DNA of 64,000 bases from Sipunculus nudus (lineage: Eukaryota; Annelida; Sipuncula; Golfingiida; Sipunculidae), in assembly GCA_026874595.1 (NCBI GenBank), contig JAPPUL010000087.1:1-64000 (forward strand), read 5' to 3'. Below the pieces are notes generated by a model. It made no database searches, was not told the origin of the DNA, and saw only the letters and a program-made list of their open reading frames with translations. Below are positions 47,341 through 56,324 of the stretch, piece after piece. The position numbers and the translations under genes were made by a program. Every line of letters starts with the position of its first letter. Position 1 is the stretch's first letter.

Positions 47341-48408
47341 TTAGTCTCTTTTTTGTCTTCTTCTTTTGTCTTCTTCTTTTGCTCCTTCTTTGCCTACACC
47401 ACAACGCATTATATAATAGGCTATAAAACCAAAACTCACTATACCTATAATCAAAAACATTATCCCTTCATAACTCCTTGGAATACTTATAAAATCGCTA
47501 AACCATACTTCATAATCCGGATTTAAAGTCTCTACCATCCCCATTGCCCTATCATCTAGACCTACACTAAGCGCACTCTCAGACAAGATGAAATAAGGCA
47601 TTATAATTATTATAAGTGCGGCAAAACATGCTACCAAACCCTTATTTAATGAATACATTCCTCTTTCTTTGTAACTGTTTGAGCCAAGCTTACTAATTAA
47701 ATCTAAATCATCTCTTCTATATTTAAGAAGCATATCTACCGCAAATAACGTTATAAAACCCTCTACAACTGCTATTGGAAATTGTGTTACCATAAATACG
47801 GATAAGAACTTGTATGTTGAAGACAAATAAGAACCTGTTATTACGTCTGGATAGGCAAGTCCAAGCTGTAATGAGCTTGAGACGTAGGTAAATATATCAC
47901 ATAAAAATACTGTCAAAAAGATATTAACACGCAGCGGCAAAAGCTTTCGAGACAGGATAAACACATGTATGGCATATGCCAAAAATGGAGCAAATATTCC
48001 CATAGAAAAGACATTTGCTCCTAAAGTCGTTATCCCCCCATGCCCAACCAATATCACGTGTAAGAATAATACTATTAAGCTTGATATACTCATTACAAAA
48101 GGGCCAACAAGCAATACACCAAGTCCTATCCCTGTCGGATGTGTTGTGCTGCCCATTATAGAAGGTATTTTTAAGGAGGATACAAATAACACAAATACTG
48201 TTATAAAAACAAAAAATAGTTTAGATTTTATATCATAATTTATGTTGTTCTTTAGATTAGTAAAGGCCCATACTATAAATGGGATTGTAACTATATACCA
48301 AAATATCGACCATTCTACCGGGAGAAAACCTTCTGCTATATGCATTGCATAGCCATCCTCTCCTACCACTAGAAAGAATAATATAAAACATAAGGCCTTT
48401 ACGAGCAC
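47341..48408 (-). CDS. cbiM: Cobalt ECF transporter, fused CbiM and CbiN-like subunits
   Basis: 355 residues, GTG start. A cleavable signal (LCFILFFLVVGEDGYA) exposes Met-His-Ile (MHIAEGFLP), the N-terminal metal-binding motif of mature CbiM. Core blocks: GSTTHPTGIGLGVLLVGP and GHGGITTLGANVFSMGIFAP. From about residue 245 a second part resembles CbiN (SVGLDDRAMGMVETLNPDYE and WFSDFISIPRSYEGIMFL), with two helices. A C-terminal Lys/Arg-rich tail carries a 15-bp duplication. Substrate is probably Co2+, since the operon is under a cobalamin riboswitch; nickel is the alternative for this family. Confidence 0.88.
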   Translation of the reverse strand: MLVKALCFILFFLVVGEDGYAMHIAEGFLPVEWSIFWYIVTIPFIVWAFTNLKNNINYDIKSKLFFVFITVFVLFVSSLKIPSIMGSTTHPTGIGLGVLLVGPFVMSISSLIVLFLHVILVGHGGITTLGANVFSMGIFAPFLAYAIHVFILSRKLLPLRVNIFLTVFLCDIFTYVSSSLQLGLAYPDVITGSYLSSTYKFLSVFMVTQFPIAVVEGFITLFAVDMLLKYRRDDLDLISKLGSNSYKERGMYSLNKGLVACFAALIIIIMPYFILSESALSVGLDDRAMGMVETLNPDYEVWFSDFISIPRSYEGIMFLIIGIVSFGFIAYYIMRCGVGKEGAKEEDKRRRQKRD

Positions 48409-48427
48409 AAGTTATAACCCTATTATC

Positions 48428-49504
48428 TTAAAAGTAAAATAAGTGGTCCGGCAAGGTAAACCTTAAAAATATTCCAAGACCTATACTATATCCATTAATC
48501 TCATTAAGCACATCAACATCATAATATCCCTCAAAACCTACTTCAAACCCGTCAAACGGCTTGTATTTTGCCATAACACCAAATCTAAGTGGAGGATCAA
48601 ATGTACCAACAGATAATGTCCCAACTCCCGGAAGCAATACACTCTCTTCACCCTTTTTTCTTACTATATAACTGCCATAAGCTCCCGCATCAAATTTATC
48701 TCCTATATATGCTCCCTCAAACCTAAGCACTATTACCCGCGGGGCTACCACTGCAAATAGATAATGCGCATTCTTTTGTTTAAATACAAACTCAGCTGCT
48801 ATGCTATAAAAAGCATCTACTATTGCAAGTGTATCTGTATCATTATCTAAAGCACCTTCTATATTCATATTTGAGGTGAAGGATGCATTAAACATAAATG
48901 TAAGATTCTCTCCTATATAATTTGCATGTATATAAGCAAAATAATTCTTTGGCCTTACAAACCACTTTGACCCATCAGATGGCTTTGTCCCATCAAATGC
49001 ATTGTAAAACCCAAACCCCACTCTAACCACGTCCCCATACTTAAACCCAAGCTGTATTGCTGTTGCACTTGCTGAACCATAGGAAATAATATGATTATTT
49101 TGATGCACAAAAGGTGAGTTATCCTCCGTTATCGACGTTTCAAGTGTATAAGCTCCCACCTTTGTGAAGAACGGCACTGTCTTCGAAAAGGTTATCTCCC
49201 CAAATGCACCGTCTATTCCAAATGTATGATTATCCCCTGCTATATCACTTGCATAATTTGCACTGAAGTGTAAAAGCATATATTCTGTTATCTCAGCCTC
49301 AAGACCTAGTACTGCTTTATAGATTGAGAAATTTACCTCATGTTTTTTAGCCTGGTGTAGATTTACAGAGCCTAGGGTATCAAGCGCTAAGATAGGCTTT
49401 ATATGTCCTATCTTCTTCTTGCTTTCTTGGCTAAATCCGTTTTGTCCACAGAGCAACACCGCTACTAAGGCAATAAATACCACCATTTGATATTTTAGTT
49501 TCAT
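48428..49504 (-). CDS. Outer-membrane barrel protein, first gene of the cobalamin-riboswitch operon
   Basis: About 358 residues from ATG 49504, chosen because GGGAGGAG lies 8 bases upstream; an upstream ATG at 49540 lacks this. Signal peptide MVVFIALVAVLLCGQNGFSQ, then alternating strands (LLHFSANYASDIAGDNHTF, VVRVGFGFYNAFDGTKP, YSIGLGIFLRFTLPDHLFYF) ending in Phe, as in BAM-inserted porins. There is no plug domain or TonB box, so it is not a BtuB-type receptor. Placed 20 bp before cbiMN and directly behind the riboswitch, it is a good candidate for the outer-membrane entry of cobalt or corrinoids. That function is inferred from context. Confidence 0.72.
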   Translation of the reverse strand: MKLKYQMVVFIALVAVLLCGQNGFSQESKKKIGHIKPILALDTLGSVNLHQAKKHEVNFSIYKAVLGLEAEITEYMLLHFSANYASDIAGDNHTFGIDGAFGEITFSKTVPFFTKVGAYTLETSITEDNSPFVHQNNHIISYGSASATAIQLGFKYGDVVRVGFGFYNAFDGTKPSDGSKWFVRPKNYFAYIHANYIGENLTFMFNASFTSNMNIEGALDNDTDTLAIVDAFYSIAAEFVFKQKNAHYLFAVVAPRVIVLRFEGAYIGDKFDAGAYGSYIVRKKGEESVLLPGVGTLSVGTFDPPLRFGVMAKYKPFDGFEVGFEGYYDVDVLNEINGYSIGLGIFLRFTLPDHLFYF

Positions 49505-49545
49505 TTTAAACTCCTCCCAAATTTTTTTAAAATATCTCACTCTTA

Positions 49546-49587
49546 AATTCTAATATTTATAAAACTTTATCTATAAACATTAGAATT
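49546..49587 (-). promoter_or_regulatory. Long hairpin between the cobalamin riboswitch and the first gene
   Basis: AATTCTAATATTTATA (49546-49561) pairs with TATAAACATTAGAATT (49572-49587): 16 bp with one G-U pair on the transcript and a 10-base loop. It ends 42 bases before the start codon. No U-tract follows, so it is probably part of the expression platform, or an mRNA-stabilising stem. Confidence 0.6.
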
Positions 49588-49649
49588 ACCACAGCTTATG
49601 TGTAATTTTATTTGCAATTAGTCTGTTGTGATTTGATTTTCATACACAA

Positions 49650-49800
49650 AGCCTCAGTAATTACAAACGGGTACGAGAAACTTTACTTAAGAAATTAGGT
49701 GAAATATGCGTATCTGACTTTTACAGTTACCCGTTAGCGAGGAAATTCCATCCTTCTTCCGCACAAAATTCACTAAACTTGCTTAATTTATTTTATTGTG
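49650..49800 (-). ncRNA. Cobalamin (AdoCbl/B12) riboswitch
   Basis: On the minus strand, in order: GGAAGAAGGATGGAATTTCC (49760-49741), matching the GGGAAxxxGGTGxAAxTCC core; CGGGTAACTGTAA (49733-49721), matching CCCGCxACTGTxA; and GTCAGATAC (49718-49710), matching the GTCAGGATACC box. ACGGGTA (49734-49728) is exactly complementary to TACCCGT (49673-49667), as needed for the kissing-loop contact. Spacing fits the class. Binding of adenosylcobalamin would repress the operon below. Bounds are approximate. Confidence 0.75.
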
Positions 49801-49898
49801 TCGTAAGCCTTATTAAACGTTTCACTTGAACTAAACTCTCCATACAACTCTGAAACTCTCCATGCAAGGCAATAAAGGCAATTAAAACTGAAAAATTA

Positions 49899-49927
49899 AA
49901 TATACTCTCATTAGTCAAATACGTCAA
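49899..49927 (-). promoter_or_regulatory. Sigma-70-type promoter of the cobalt operon
   Basis: Minus strand TTGACG (49927-49922), a 17-base spacer, then TATATT (49904-49899). This is close to consensus with ideal spacing. Transcription would start near 49892, about 90 bases ahead of the riboswitch core. Confidence 0.65.
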
Positions 49928-49995
49928 TAGATTTTCCGAAAAATATAGCCTTTGTTCATTAACATTCTTTAGTATAGCAATTTGGAGATGATTTT

Positions 49996-50166
49996 ATGCA
50001 AAATAACAAAGATATTCCCATAAATATTCACATAGAAGGCTTTTTAGGTAATACTAAATTCCAAAATCATAGTAATGTTTATCTTTCTTTAGATAAAATC
50101 GATGTTGACCAAATCATTCGATCTATTAAAATCAAAGACAATTTAAGCTTTTATGACAAAAAATAA
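49996..50166 (+). CDS. Possible small protein, 56 residues
   Basis: Open frame from ATG 49996 with TTTGGAG 10 bases upstream and a hairpin with T-tract directly downstream, which makes a real gene plausible. The product starts MQNNKDIPINIHIEGFLGN, is hydrophilic and lacks a signal peptide. Not recognised. Promoter would overlap the divergent cobalt-operon promoter. Confidence 0.45.
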   Translation: MQNNKDIPINIHIEGFLGNTKFQNHSNVYLSLDKIDVDQIIRSIKIKDNLSFYDKK

Positions 50167-50181
50167 AAGCTTACTTTTTTT

Positions 50182-50203
50182 AAGTTTAGATTATTTTAAA
50201 CTT
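50182..50203. terminator. Possible bidirectional terminator
   Basis: AAGTTTA (50182-50188) and TAAACTT (50197-50203) form a 7-bp stem with an 8-base loop. T-runs flank it on both sides when read on either strand. It lies between the ends of the small + strand gene and the convergent fusion gene, whose stop codon is inside the stem. The stem is AT-rich and therefore weak. Confidence 0.5.
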
Positions 50204-52232
50204 AAGTTTTTCGTGCGTATATTTCAAATGTATCCCCATAGCGTTTGTAATAATAAAGTAGTGGCCGTCGTATTACCTTAAGTAACTTCTGATACCTCTT
50301 ACTCCTTATTATCCTTTCAAAATATAGACCCCTATATTCTATATGTTCTATCACAAAACCTATTCCCTCCAACAACTTGCTTAGCGACCACGGCGAGAAC
50401 TCTATATAATGATCTTTTGGTATCTTATTTATATAGCCTGATTTGTCCCTCTTAAAGCTTATTCCACTACAGTTTGGCGTTGATAGGCATAATAAACCAC
50501 CCTCCTTAAGCAGCTTTTTCATCTTCCCCAAAACCTCTGCAAAATCTGCATTATGCTCAAGGTAATACCACCCACATAATATATCATATCCCCCCTCTAC
50601 CATAACAAAATCTTTACTAGATCGCACAATATCTCCTTCACACAAAAACTTAGAAAAATCTATCTGCAATACATTAAGGCCAAGCTCTTCATTTGCATAT
50701 CTACTACCATAACTAGATAGCTCTATTCCATAACATTTTGCATCTAACTCCTCTTTCGCAAGTTCAAGAAAAAAACCTAGCCCACTCCCTACCTCAAGCA
50801 GCTTTATTTTATCATCCCCTACATCTACATCTACATTCCCAGCAGATAAGAGAGTTTTGCCAAAAATACCTCCCTCCCCTATCCCCCCCCCTCCCATGCC
50901 ATGCAATAACTCCTTAATTAGCTCTATCCGTCTCCTATTAAATCTGTTTATATTTTCTTTGTCCTCTAAATACGTCTTCCCATACTGATTCTTATATTCA
51001 TCCGTAAAATAACTGTCGCTATATTTAATCCCGCATTTATACCCCTTGCTCCTATAAAAACTCTTACAACTATAGCAATAATAAGAGTTTATATATCCTT
51101 CCCTTTCATACACTCGCCCATGACTTTCGCATATCGGACATTTATCCTCAGATCGCTTTATTACCTCTTCTACTACAGCTCCAACACGTTCTCCTCCCAT
51201 TAAAGACAATCCCTCATAACACATAAAATCTACACCCTTAATCACCTCATTATTCAAGCTAGATATAAGCTCATTTAAAAGCTTTGCTTTATTAAAGGCA
51301 TCCGTAGCCTTATTTAGAACTCCAAGCGTTTTTACCTCTCCTAGCTCATTTGATAGCTCTTTTGAGAGATTGTTATGATATTTTGTCGGGTTTAAGGTAA
51401 AAACCCTTTTACGCAAGTATAATCCTTCATACACCGTCATCCCAAACGACGTTATAACTACATCCGACTTCTTTAACTCCTCTATATACTCAGAGCGGGA
51501 AAGACCCTTAGATACTTTGTCCGCTTTAACAAAATTATTCTCCCCCTTATATAGAGGACCAAGCACTATATTTAACTTATATTTAGGCTTTGCTCCCGAT
51601 TCTCTTCCCTTTGTTAACATATCATAACACAATCTTGTAAGCCCGTATGGATCCTCTCCACCGAAACTTATCAGTAGCTCATATCCACCCCCTCCTGCCC
51701 TCCCCTCTTCATTTACTCTAACCCTAGCTAAAACCTCTTTATCATCCCCCTCTCTTTTTATCCACTCATCTAAAATTATATACTCAAACCCCTCAAAGTT
51801 ACTTCTGCTAAGCTCATTCCCCCTCTCAACTACAGGAAGCGCATTTATCTTTACCAAAGCCCATACGCTACCTTCTCCATGATCATCTAGTGTGATTACT
51901 TTTGTACACTTTATAAGCTCTTTTATGTACCAGGTCTTGCTGTCTCTTGCATCGTGGATTAAAACTAATGGACGGACTTTATTTACATACTCTATTACCT
52001 CATCAAGCCCTTCTACCCCTGCTATCTCTACATCCATACCCTCCCCTACATCCCCTCCTTCTACTCCAAATTCTTTTACAAAATCAGGTATTAAGCCTTT
52101 TATAAAAAAACGTATCCTATAGCCTCTTAAACTATAGCTCAAGTTCAAAAGCCGTCTCGTATGTCCAAAACCATACCCTCCCCCACAACAGGCATACATA
52201 CATATTAAGCCTTTTTGTCCTTCATTTAACAA
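50202..52232 (-). CDS. Fusion of PseG/MurG-like glycosyltransferase-fold domain, zinc ribbon and SAM methyltransferase
   Basis: 676 residues. Part 1 (1-340) resembles PseG-type or GT-B proteins: GGGYGFGHTRRLLNL at the start, VLIHDARDSK, VITLDDHGEG, ISFGGEDPYGLTRL and SDVVITSFGMTVYEGLYL. Part 2 is a four-cysteine ribbon (CPIC near 370 and CYSC). Part 3 is a class I methyltransferase with LLEVGSGLGFFLELAK (SAM site), YGIELSSYG, and WYYLEHNADFAEVLGKM. The combination suggests sugar-nucleotide modification and methylation, perhaps for flagellin glycan or surface polysaccharide. No partner genes are adjacent. Linkers are rich in glycine. Confidence 0.75.
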   Translation of the reverse strand: MLNEGQKGLICMYACCGGGYGFGHTRRLLNLSYSLRGYRIRFFIKGLIPDFVKEFGVEGGDVGEGMDVEIAGVEGLDEVIEYVNKVRPLVLIHDARDSKTWYIKELIKCTKVITLDDHGEGSVWALVKINALPVVERGNELSRSNFEGFEYIILDEWIKREGDDKEVLARVRVNEEGRAGGGGYELLISFGGEDPYGLTRLCYDMLTKGRESGAKPKYKLNIVLGPLYKGENNFVKADKVSKGLSRSEYIEELKKSDVVITSFGMTVYEGLYLRKRVFTLNPTKYHNNLSKELSNELGEVKTLGVLNKATDAFNKAKLLNELISSLNNEVIKGVDFMCYEGLSLMGGERVGAVVEEVIKRSEDKCPICESHGRVYEREGYINSYYCYSCKSFYRSKGYKCGIKYSDSYFTDEYKNQYGKTYLEDKENINRFNRRRIELIKELLHGMGGGGIGEGGIFGKTLLSAGNVDVDVGDDKIKLLEVGSGLGFFLELAKEELDAKCYGIELSSYGSRYANEELGLNVLQIDFSKFLCEGDIVRSSKDFVMVEGGYDILCGWYYLEHNADFAEVLGKMKKLLKEGGLLCLSTPNCSGISFKRDKSGYINKIPKDHYIEFSPWSLSKLLEGIGFVIEHIEYRGLYFERIIRSKRYQKLLKVIRRPLLYYYKRYGDTFEIYARKT

Positions 52233-52283
52233 TTATATCCCTCAACGCCCCACTTTGTATAGCATTAAAAAAAAACAATAGCA

Positions 52284-52865
52284 TCAAAACCCAAACACAT
52301 TCTTACGCCTTATCCTAGGAAACTCATATATCGTCCCATAAGAAACCACTTCGGACTTCGCATGTCCTCCCATTACAAGCTCTTCTAACATATCCTGTGA
52401 CTGCTCAACTGATATATTTACTTCCGTTGCCACATCCAAAGCACTAACTCGCCCTCCACAAGCTCGGGCACACTCTAGTATCTTCTTCTTCATTAGGTCA
52501 TTATCATAAACACTTTTAAAACTACTAAACTCATATACGTAAAGTCCCCTATCGGATAGCTTAAGCTCTGCATAGCCCTTTGCCACTAGCTTTTCAAGCT
52601 CCCCCTTCGACCGCTCTACCTCCGTGCCTGTTTCCATTGCAAGCGAAAATGCACTCAAAACTCCTCCCCTTTCTTTGGCTATCTGCAAAATGTCTTGCTC
52701 TTTTAATGTATAATAGCTCTTCCTTCTAAATAGCTTTTCTAGCAACTCCTTCGCTCTTACATACATACCCCCGTCCTCACCAGGGCCACCATCCCCTTTT
52801 ATAAACCGTTTGTATATCTGGTAAGTTGCGTAGGCCAATAGCAAAATAAACAAAAACTTAAGCAT
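52284..52865 (-). CDS. Membrane-anchored protein with two winged-helix-like repeats
   Basis: 193 residues. One N-terminal membrane helix (LKFLFILLLAYATYQIYKRF) is followed by two similar helical repeats: ILQIAKERGGVLSAFSLAME...LYVYEF and ILECARACGGRVSALDVATE...IYEFPR. Both look like small winged-helix units (helix, turn, recognition helix with SKGELEKLVAKGYA / SQDMLEELVMGGHA). Such folds bind DNA or protein; the membrane anchor makes a sensor or scaffold role likely. It is 51 bp from the fusion gene upstream of it on the same strand. No family recognised. Confidence 0.7.
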   Translation of the reverse strand: MLKFLFILLLAYATYQIYKRFIKGDGGPGEDGGMYVRAKELLEKLFRRKSYYTLKEQDILQIAKERGGVLSAFSLAMETGTEVERSKGELEKLVAKGYAELKLSDRGLYVYEFSSFKSVYDNDLMKKKILECARACGGRVSALDVATEVNISVEQSQDMLEELVMGGHAKSEVVSYGTIYEFPRIRRKNVFGF

Positions 52866-52984
52866 TCTTCTTTTCCATTTTACTTTATAAATAAAGCCCC
52901 TTTTTTTAATAACTTAATAATTATATTTTTATTTATCCTTAAAAATAACAAAATAGCAAATCTACAAAATAAAGGATAACTCTT

Positions 52985-54100
52985 TTGAAAACTGTAAATC
53001 TAAACCTTAAAAAACAACTTGACCTCTCTTATAAAATATTAATCAATCAAGGCGCTTTTGAAACTATTCCAGATACTATTTCTCAAAACCAAAACCTTAA
53101 AGAAAGAAAAATCCTAATCTTAACTGACTCAAATGTTTTTCCCCTATATGGTAAGAGCTTGTTACAAAGCCTTGCAAATAAAGGCCTTTCAGCATGGATA
53201 TTCTATTTTGAGGCCGGAGAAAAACAAAAGAATATTAATACCAAAATCAAAATAGAAAGCTTTATGTTCGAAAATAAGTTTACTCGCGATAGTTTTATAA
53301 TTGCTTTGGGAGGCGGCGTTGTCGGCGACCTTGGGGGCTTTACAGCTGCTACTTTTAATCGAGGCATACCTTTTATTCAAGTTCCAACCTCTTTACTTGC
53401 TCAAATAGATAGCAGCATAGGTGGCAAAACCGGTATTGACACTAAGTATGGCAAAAACTTAATCGGAGCCTTCCATCAACCTCTTTGTGTTATAATTGAC
53501 CCTAATACTTTAGATTCTCTGCCTGATAAAGACTTTAGGGCCGGCATGGCCGAGGTCATTAAACATGCTATTATCAAAGATAAGAACCTGTTTATGGTAA
53601 TAGAAAAGAACAAAGACAAAATACTTGCAAAGAATAAAAGTATCTTGTCTTGTCTTATTGAACGCAATTGCATAATAAAGCGAGAGGTTGTACAGCTTGA
53701 TGAAAAAGAAGGTAATATTAGAAAGATATTAAACTTTGGACATACCATAGGGCACGCAATTGAAAGCATTATGGACTACGGTATGCTGCATGGAGAGTGC
53801 GTTGCAATTGGCATGATTGTGGAATCTCTTATCTCAAGTAAGATGGGTTATCTAAAAAACAAAGACTTAGAAAGAATTAAAAAGCTTCTAAAGGACTTTG
53901 GTTTACCTATATCCATACCAAATAATCTATTACCTGAGGATATTTTAAAGGCTACATTCCTTGATAAAAAGACATTTAAAAATAAAGTGCATTACTCATT
54001 GCCAAGAAATATTGGTTCTATGGTTTGTCTTGATTCTAATCTTTTTTCTTTAAGCGTTTGTGATGATATCGTTTTACAAGCTATTAAAGAATCATACTAA
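52985..54100 (+). CDS. aroB: 3-dehydroquinate synthase
   Basis: Shikimate pathway enzyme; NAD- and zinc-dependent cyclisation of DAHP to 3-dehydroquinate. TTG 52985 start, 371 residues. Blocks: IALGGGVVGDLGGFTAATF, VPTSLLAQIDSSIGGKTGID, NLIGAFHQP, and the metal ligands E in AGMAEVIKHA, H in LNFGHTIGHAIE and H in GMLHGECVAIG. No other aro gene is here. The end is a 14-bp tandem duplication that includes the stop codon and the last codons of the convergent recombinase gene. Confidence 0.95.
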   Translation: MKTVNLNLKKQLDLSYKILINQGAFETIPDTISQNQNLKERKILILTDSNVFPLYGKSLLQSLANKGLSAWIFYFEAGEKQKNINTKIKIESFMFENKFTRDSFIIALGGGVVGDLGGFTAATFNRGIPFIQVPTSLLAQIDSSIGGKTGIDTKYGKNLIGAFHQPLCVIIDPNTLDSLPDKDFRAGMAEVIKHAIIKDKNLFMVIEKNKDKILAKNKSILSCLIERNCIIKREVVQLDEKEGNIRKILNFGHTIGHAIESIMDYGMLHGECVAIGMIVESLISSKMGYLKNKDLERIKKLLKDFGLPISIPNNLLPEDILKATFLDKKTFKNKVHYSLPRNIGSMVCLDSNLFSLSVCDDIVLQAIKESY

Positions 54101-55180
54101 TAAAATCATACTAATAAACTTCATACTGATATTGCTTCCGAGTGGATGATACTTTGCATGTGCCTCCCGCAGATTCTTTCTATTTACATGCGTATAGACT
54201 GTTGTAGTTGTTATGCTTTCATGCCCAAGCAGCTCCTGTATAGTCCGTAGGTCAGCTCCGGCCTCAAGAAGGTGTGTTGCAAATGAATGTCTTAGTGTGT
54301 GAGGACTTACACTCTTCTCAAGACCAAGTTCACGTGCATAAGCTTTTATTATCTTCCAAACTCCTTTTCGACTTAGTTGCCCTCCCCTTTTAGCATTCAC
54401 AAATACATATGAATGTGTTTGCATTTTAAGAAACTTTGGACGTACATTTAAAAGATATTCTATAATATAATCACGTGCGCGGCTTGATATCGGGACTAAC
54501 CTTTGTTTTTCACCCTTACCATCAACAAGTAACATATCCTCTTCAAAGTAAAATGAATTAACCTTACAATTTACAAGCTCGCTTATTCGAAGCCCACAGG
54601 AATACATAAGTTCAAGAATCGCCCTATCACGAATTCCTATATAGGTAGATGTCGATGGCAAGTCTATTAATTTATCAACTTCCTCTATTTTAAGGCTATA
54701 TGGCATGCGAAATGGCTTGCTCTGGGCTCTAACTCCTTTAAGAGGATTGTCTTTTATAACTTCCTCAAGTATTAGAAAGCTATAAAACAAGTTTAAACTA
54801 GAGTGTATTCGAGATAATGTCCTGCCCTCAAGCCTATCCTTCCCTAATCGATATACAAAATATTTGCTTATATCGTGTGATGAGATTAGACTAAAATCTG
54901 TACCCTCTTTATCCAAAAACGAGAAGAATATCTCAAGATCGCTCCTATAAGCTTTTAACGTATTATCAGAAAGTCCCTTCTCAAGTTTTATATATCTTAT
55001 AAAAGCTCTTAAGTTACTTGTTCTATCTTCTTTTTTAGGATCTTCTTTTATATCTTCTTTTCTATCTTCTTTATATGCCAAAGCAATTAACCTATACTTT
55101 ATTGGCTTAAAAATCAAAGAAATGTCCCATCTTTTTTTGCTTGGTTTTAAGATAAGCTTTATTTTCTTTACTTGCCTCAA
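54092..55180 (-). CDS. xerD: Tyrosine recombinase XerC/XerD
   Basis: Chromosome dimer resolvase type. Core-binding domain ([20 protein letters not shown]) and catalytic domain with [41 protein letters not shown]; the R-H-R-H-Y set is complete. The open frame begins at TTG 55180 inside ribBA (74-bp overlap). A start near TTG 55081 is more likely, as the first 33 residues are not family-like. The linker [17 protein letters not shown] and the C-terminal [12 protein letters not shown] come from short tandem duplications. XerC versus XerD cannot be decided. Confidence 0.88.
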   Translation of the reverse strand: MRQVKKIKLILKPSKKRWDISLIFKPIKYRLIALAYKEDRKEDIKEDPKKEDRTSNLRAFIRYIKLEKGLSDNTLKAYRSDLEIFFSFLDKEGTDFSLISSHDISKYFVYRLGKDRLEGRTLSRIHSSLNLFYSFLILEEVIKDNPLKGVRAQSKPFRMPYSLKIEEVDKLIDLPSTSTYIGIRDRAILELMYSCGLRISELVNCKVNSFYFEEDMLLVDGKGEKQRLVPISSRARDYIIEYLLNVRPKFLKMQTHSYVFVNAKRGGQLSRKGVWKIIKAYARELGLEKSVSPHTLRHSFATHLLEAGADLRTIQELLGHESITTTTVYTHVNRKNLREAHAKYHPLGSNISMKFISMILLV

Positions 55181-56324
55181 CCACTATCGGCACCCGCTTT
55201 ACCACATCTAAATGATAGCCTTTTATTGCTATTATCTTTTTTGGATTGTTTGTAAGAAGTTTTATTTTTGTAAGACCAAGGTCCTTTAAAATCTGTGCTC
55301 CAAGCCCATAATCCCTTAAGTCCTCACTAAAACCAAGTTCCCGATTAGCCTCAACCGTATCAAGACCCTTATCCTGCAAGGCGTATGCTTTTATTTTATT
55401 ATGAAGACCTATTCCACGTCCCTCCTGACGCATATAAAGACAGACCCCTGCTCCCTCAGAAGATATTATCTTCAATGCCATATCAAGCTGAGTACCACAA
55501 TCACAACGTAATGAAGAAAATACATCACCTGTTATACATTCTGAGTGTACCCTAACAAGAACAGATTCACGGCTTTTTATATCACCGTATACAAGTGCTA
55601 TATGCTCTTTAGTATCTATTTCGTTTTTGTATACTATTATCTTAAACTCGCCATATACTGTAGGCAAGTTTGCCTGGCTTGCACGCTCGATAAGCTTTTC
55701 TCGCTGCCTCCTATATTCTATTATCTGGGCAATAGATACTATCTTAAGATTATGTTCCTTAGCAAACTTCTTAAGATCGCTCATTCGGGCCATTGTCCCA
55801 TCATCGTTCATAATCTCACATATAACAGAACCTGGATATAACCCTGCAAGATTACAAAGGTCTATAGAGCCTTCCGTTTGGCCTGCCCTTACCAAAACTC
55901 CTCCTTTTTTCGCTTTAAGTGGAAATATATGTCCAGGACGTGCTAAACTACTTGGGAGTGTAGCAGGATCTATTAAGTCTTTTACTGTTTTTGCTCTGTC
56001 TTTTGCTGATATTCCTGTTGTGGTACCTTCCTTTGCATCAACTGAGATTGTAAATGCTGTACTAAAGGAGGCTGTATTTCGGCTTACCATTTGGTCAAGC
56101 TCTAAATATGTAAGTCGTTCGGGAGTTAGGGGAACGCAGATAAGTCCTCGGGCGTACTTTGCCATAAAGTTAATAACGTCCGCTGTACAATGTTCGGCTG
56201 CTATTACAAGATCTCCTTCATTTTCCCTGTCCTCCTTATCTACTAATATAACCATCTTCCCTTGCTTAAAATCTTCTATAACTTCATCCAAAGGAGAAAG
56301 TCCGGCTCCAACATCAAAACTCAT
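55107..56324 (-). CDS. ribBA: Bifunctional 3,4-dihydroxy-2-butanone-4-phosphate synthase/GTP cyclohydrolase II
   Basis: 405 residues. First half is RibB ([28 protein letters not shown]-like [36 protein letters not shown]). Second half is GTP cyclohydrolase II with zinc cysteines in [14 protein letters not shown] and the catalytic [16 protein letters not shown]. Both feed riboflavin synthesis. Other rib genes are absent; ribF is 50 kb away. No FMN riboswitch is visible upstream. The frame is intact, and the 3' end runs into the xer reading frame. Confidence 0.94.
   Translation of the reverse strand: MSFDVGAGLSPLDEVIEDFKQGKMVILVDKEDRENEGDLVIAAEHCTADVINFMAKYARGLICVPLTPERLTYLELDQMVSRNTASFSTAFTISVDAKEGTTTGISAKDRAKTVKDLIDPATLPSSLARPGHIFPLKAKKGGVLVRAGQTEGSIDLCNLAGLYPGSVICEIMNDDGTMARMSDLKKFAKEHNLKIVSIAQIIEYRRQREKLIERASQANLPTVYGEFKIIVYKNEIDTKEHIALVYGDIKSRESVLVRVHSECITGDVFSSLRCDCGTQLDMALKIISSEGAGVCLYMRQEGRGIGLHNKIKAYALQDKGLDTVEANRELGFSEDLRDYGLGAQILKDLGLTKIKLLTNNPKKIIAIKGYHLDVVKRVPIVVEASKENKAYLKTKQKKMGHFFDF

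Noticed and set aside
49996-50166. Toxin-antitoxin component
   Set aside because: No partner gene and no recognised fold; only a short hydrophilic frame.
54092-55180. Integrase of a mobile element
   Set aside because: Sequence is XerC/D-like, next to housekeeping genes, with no attachment-site repeats, phage or transposon genes.
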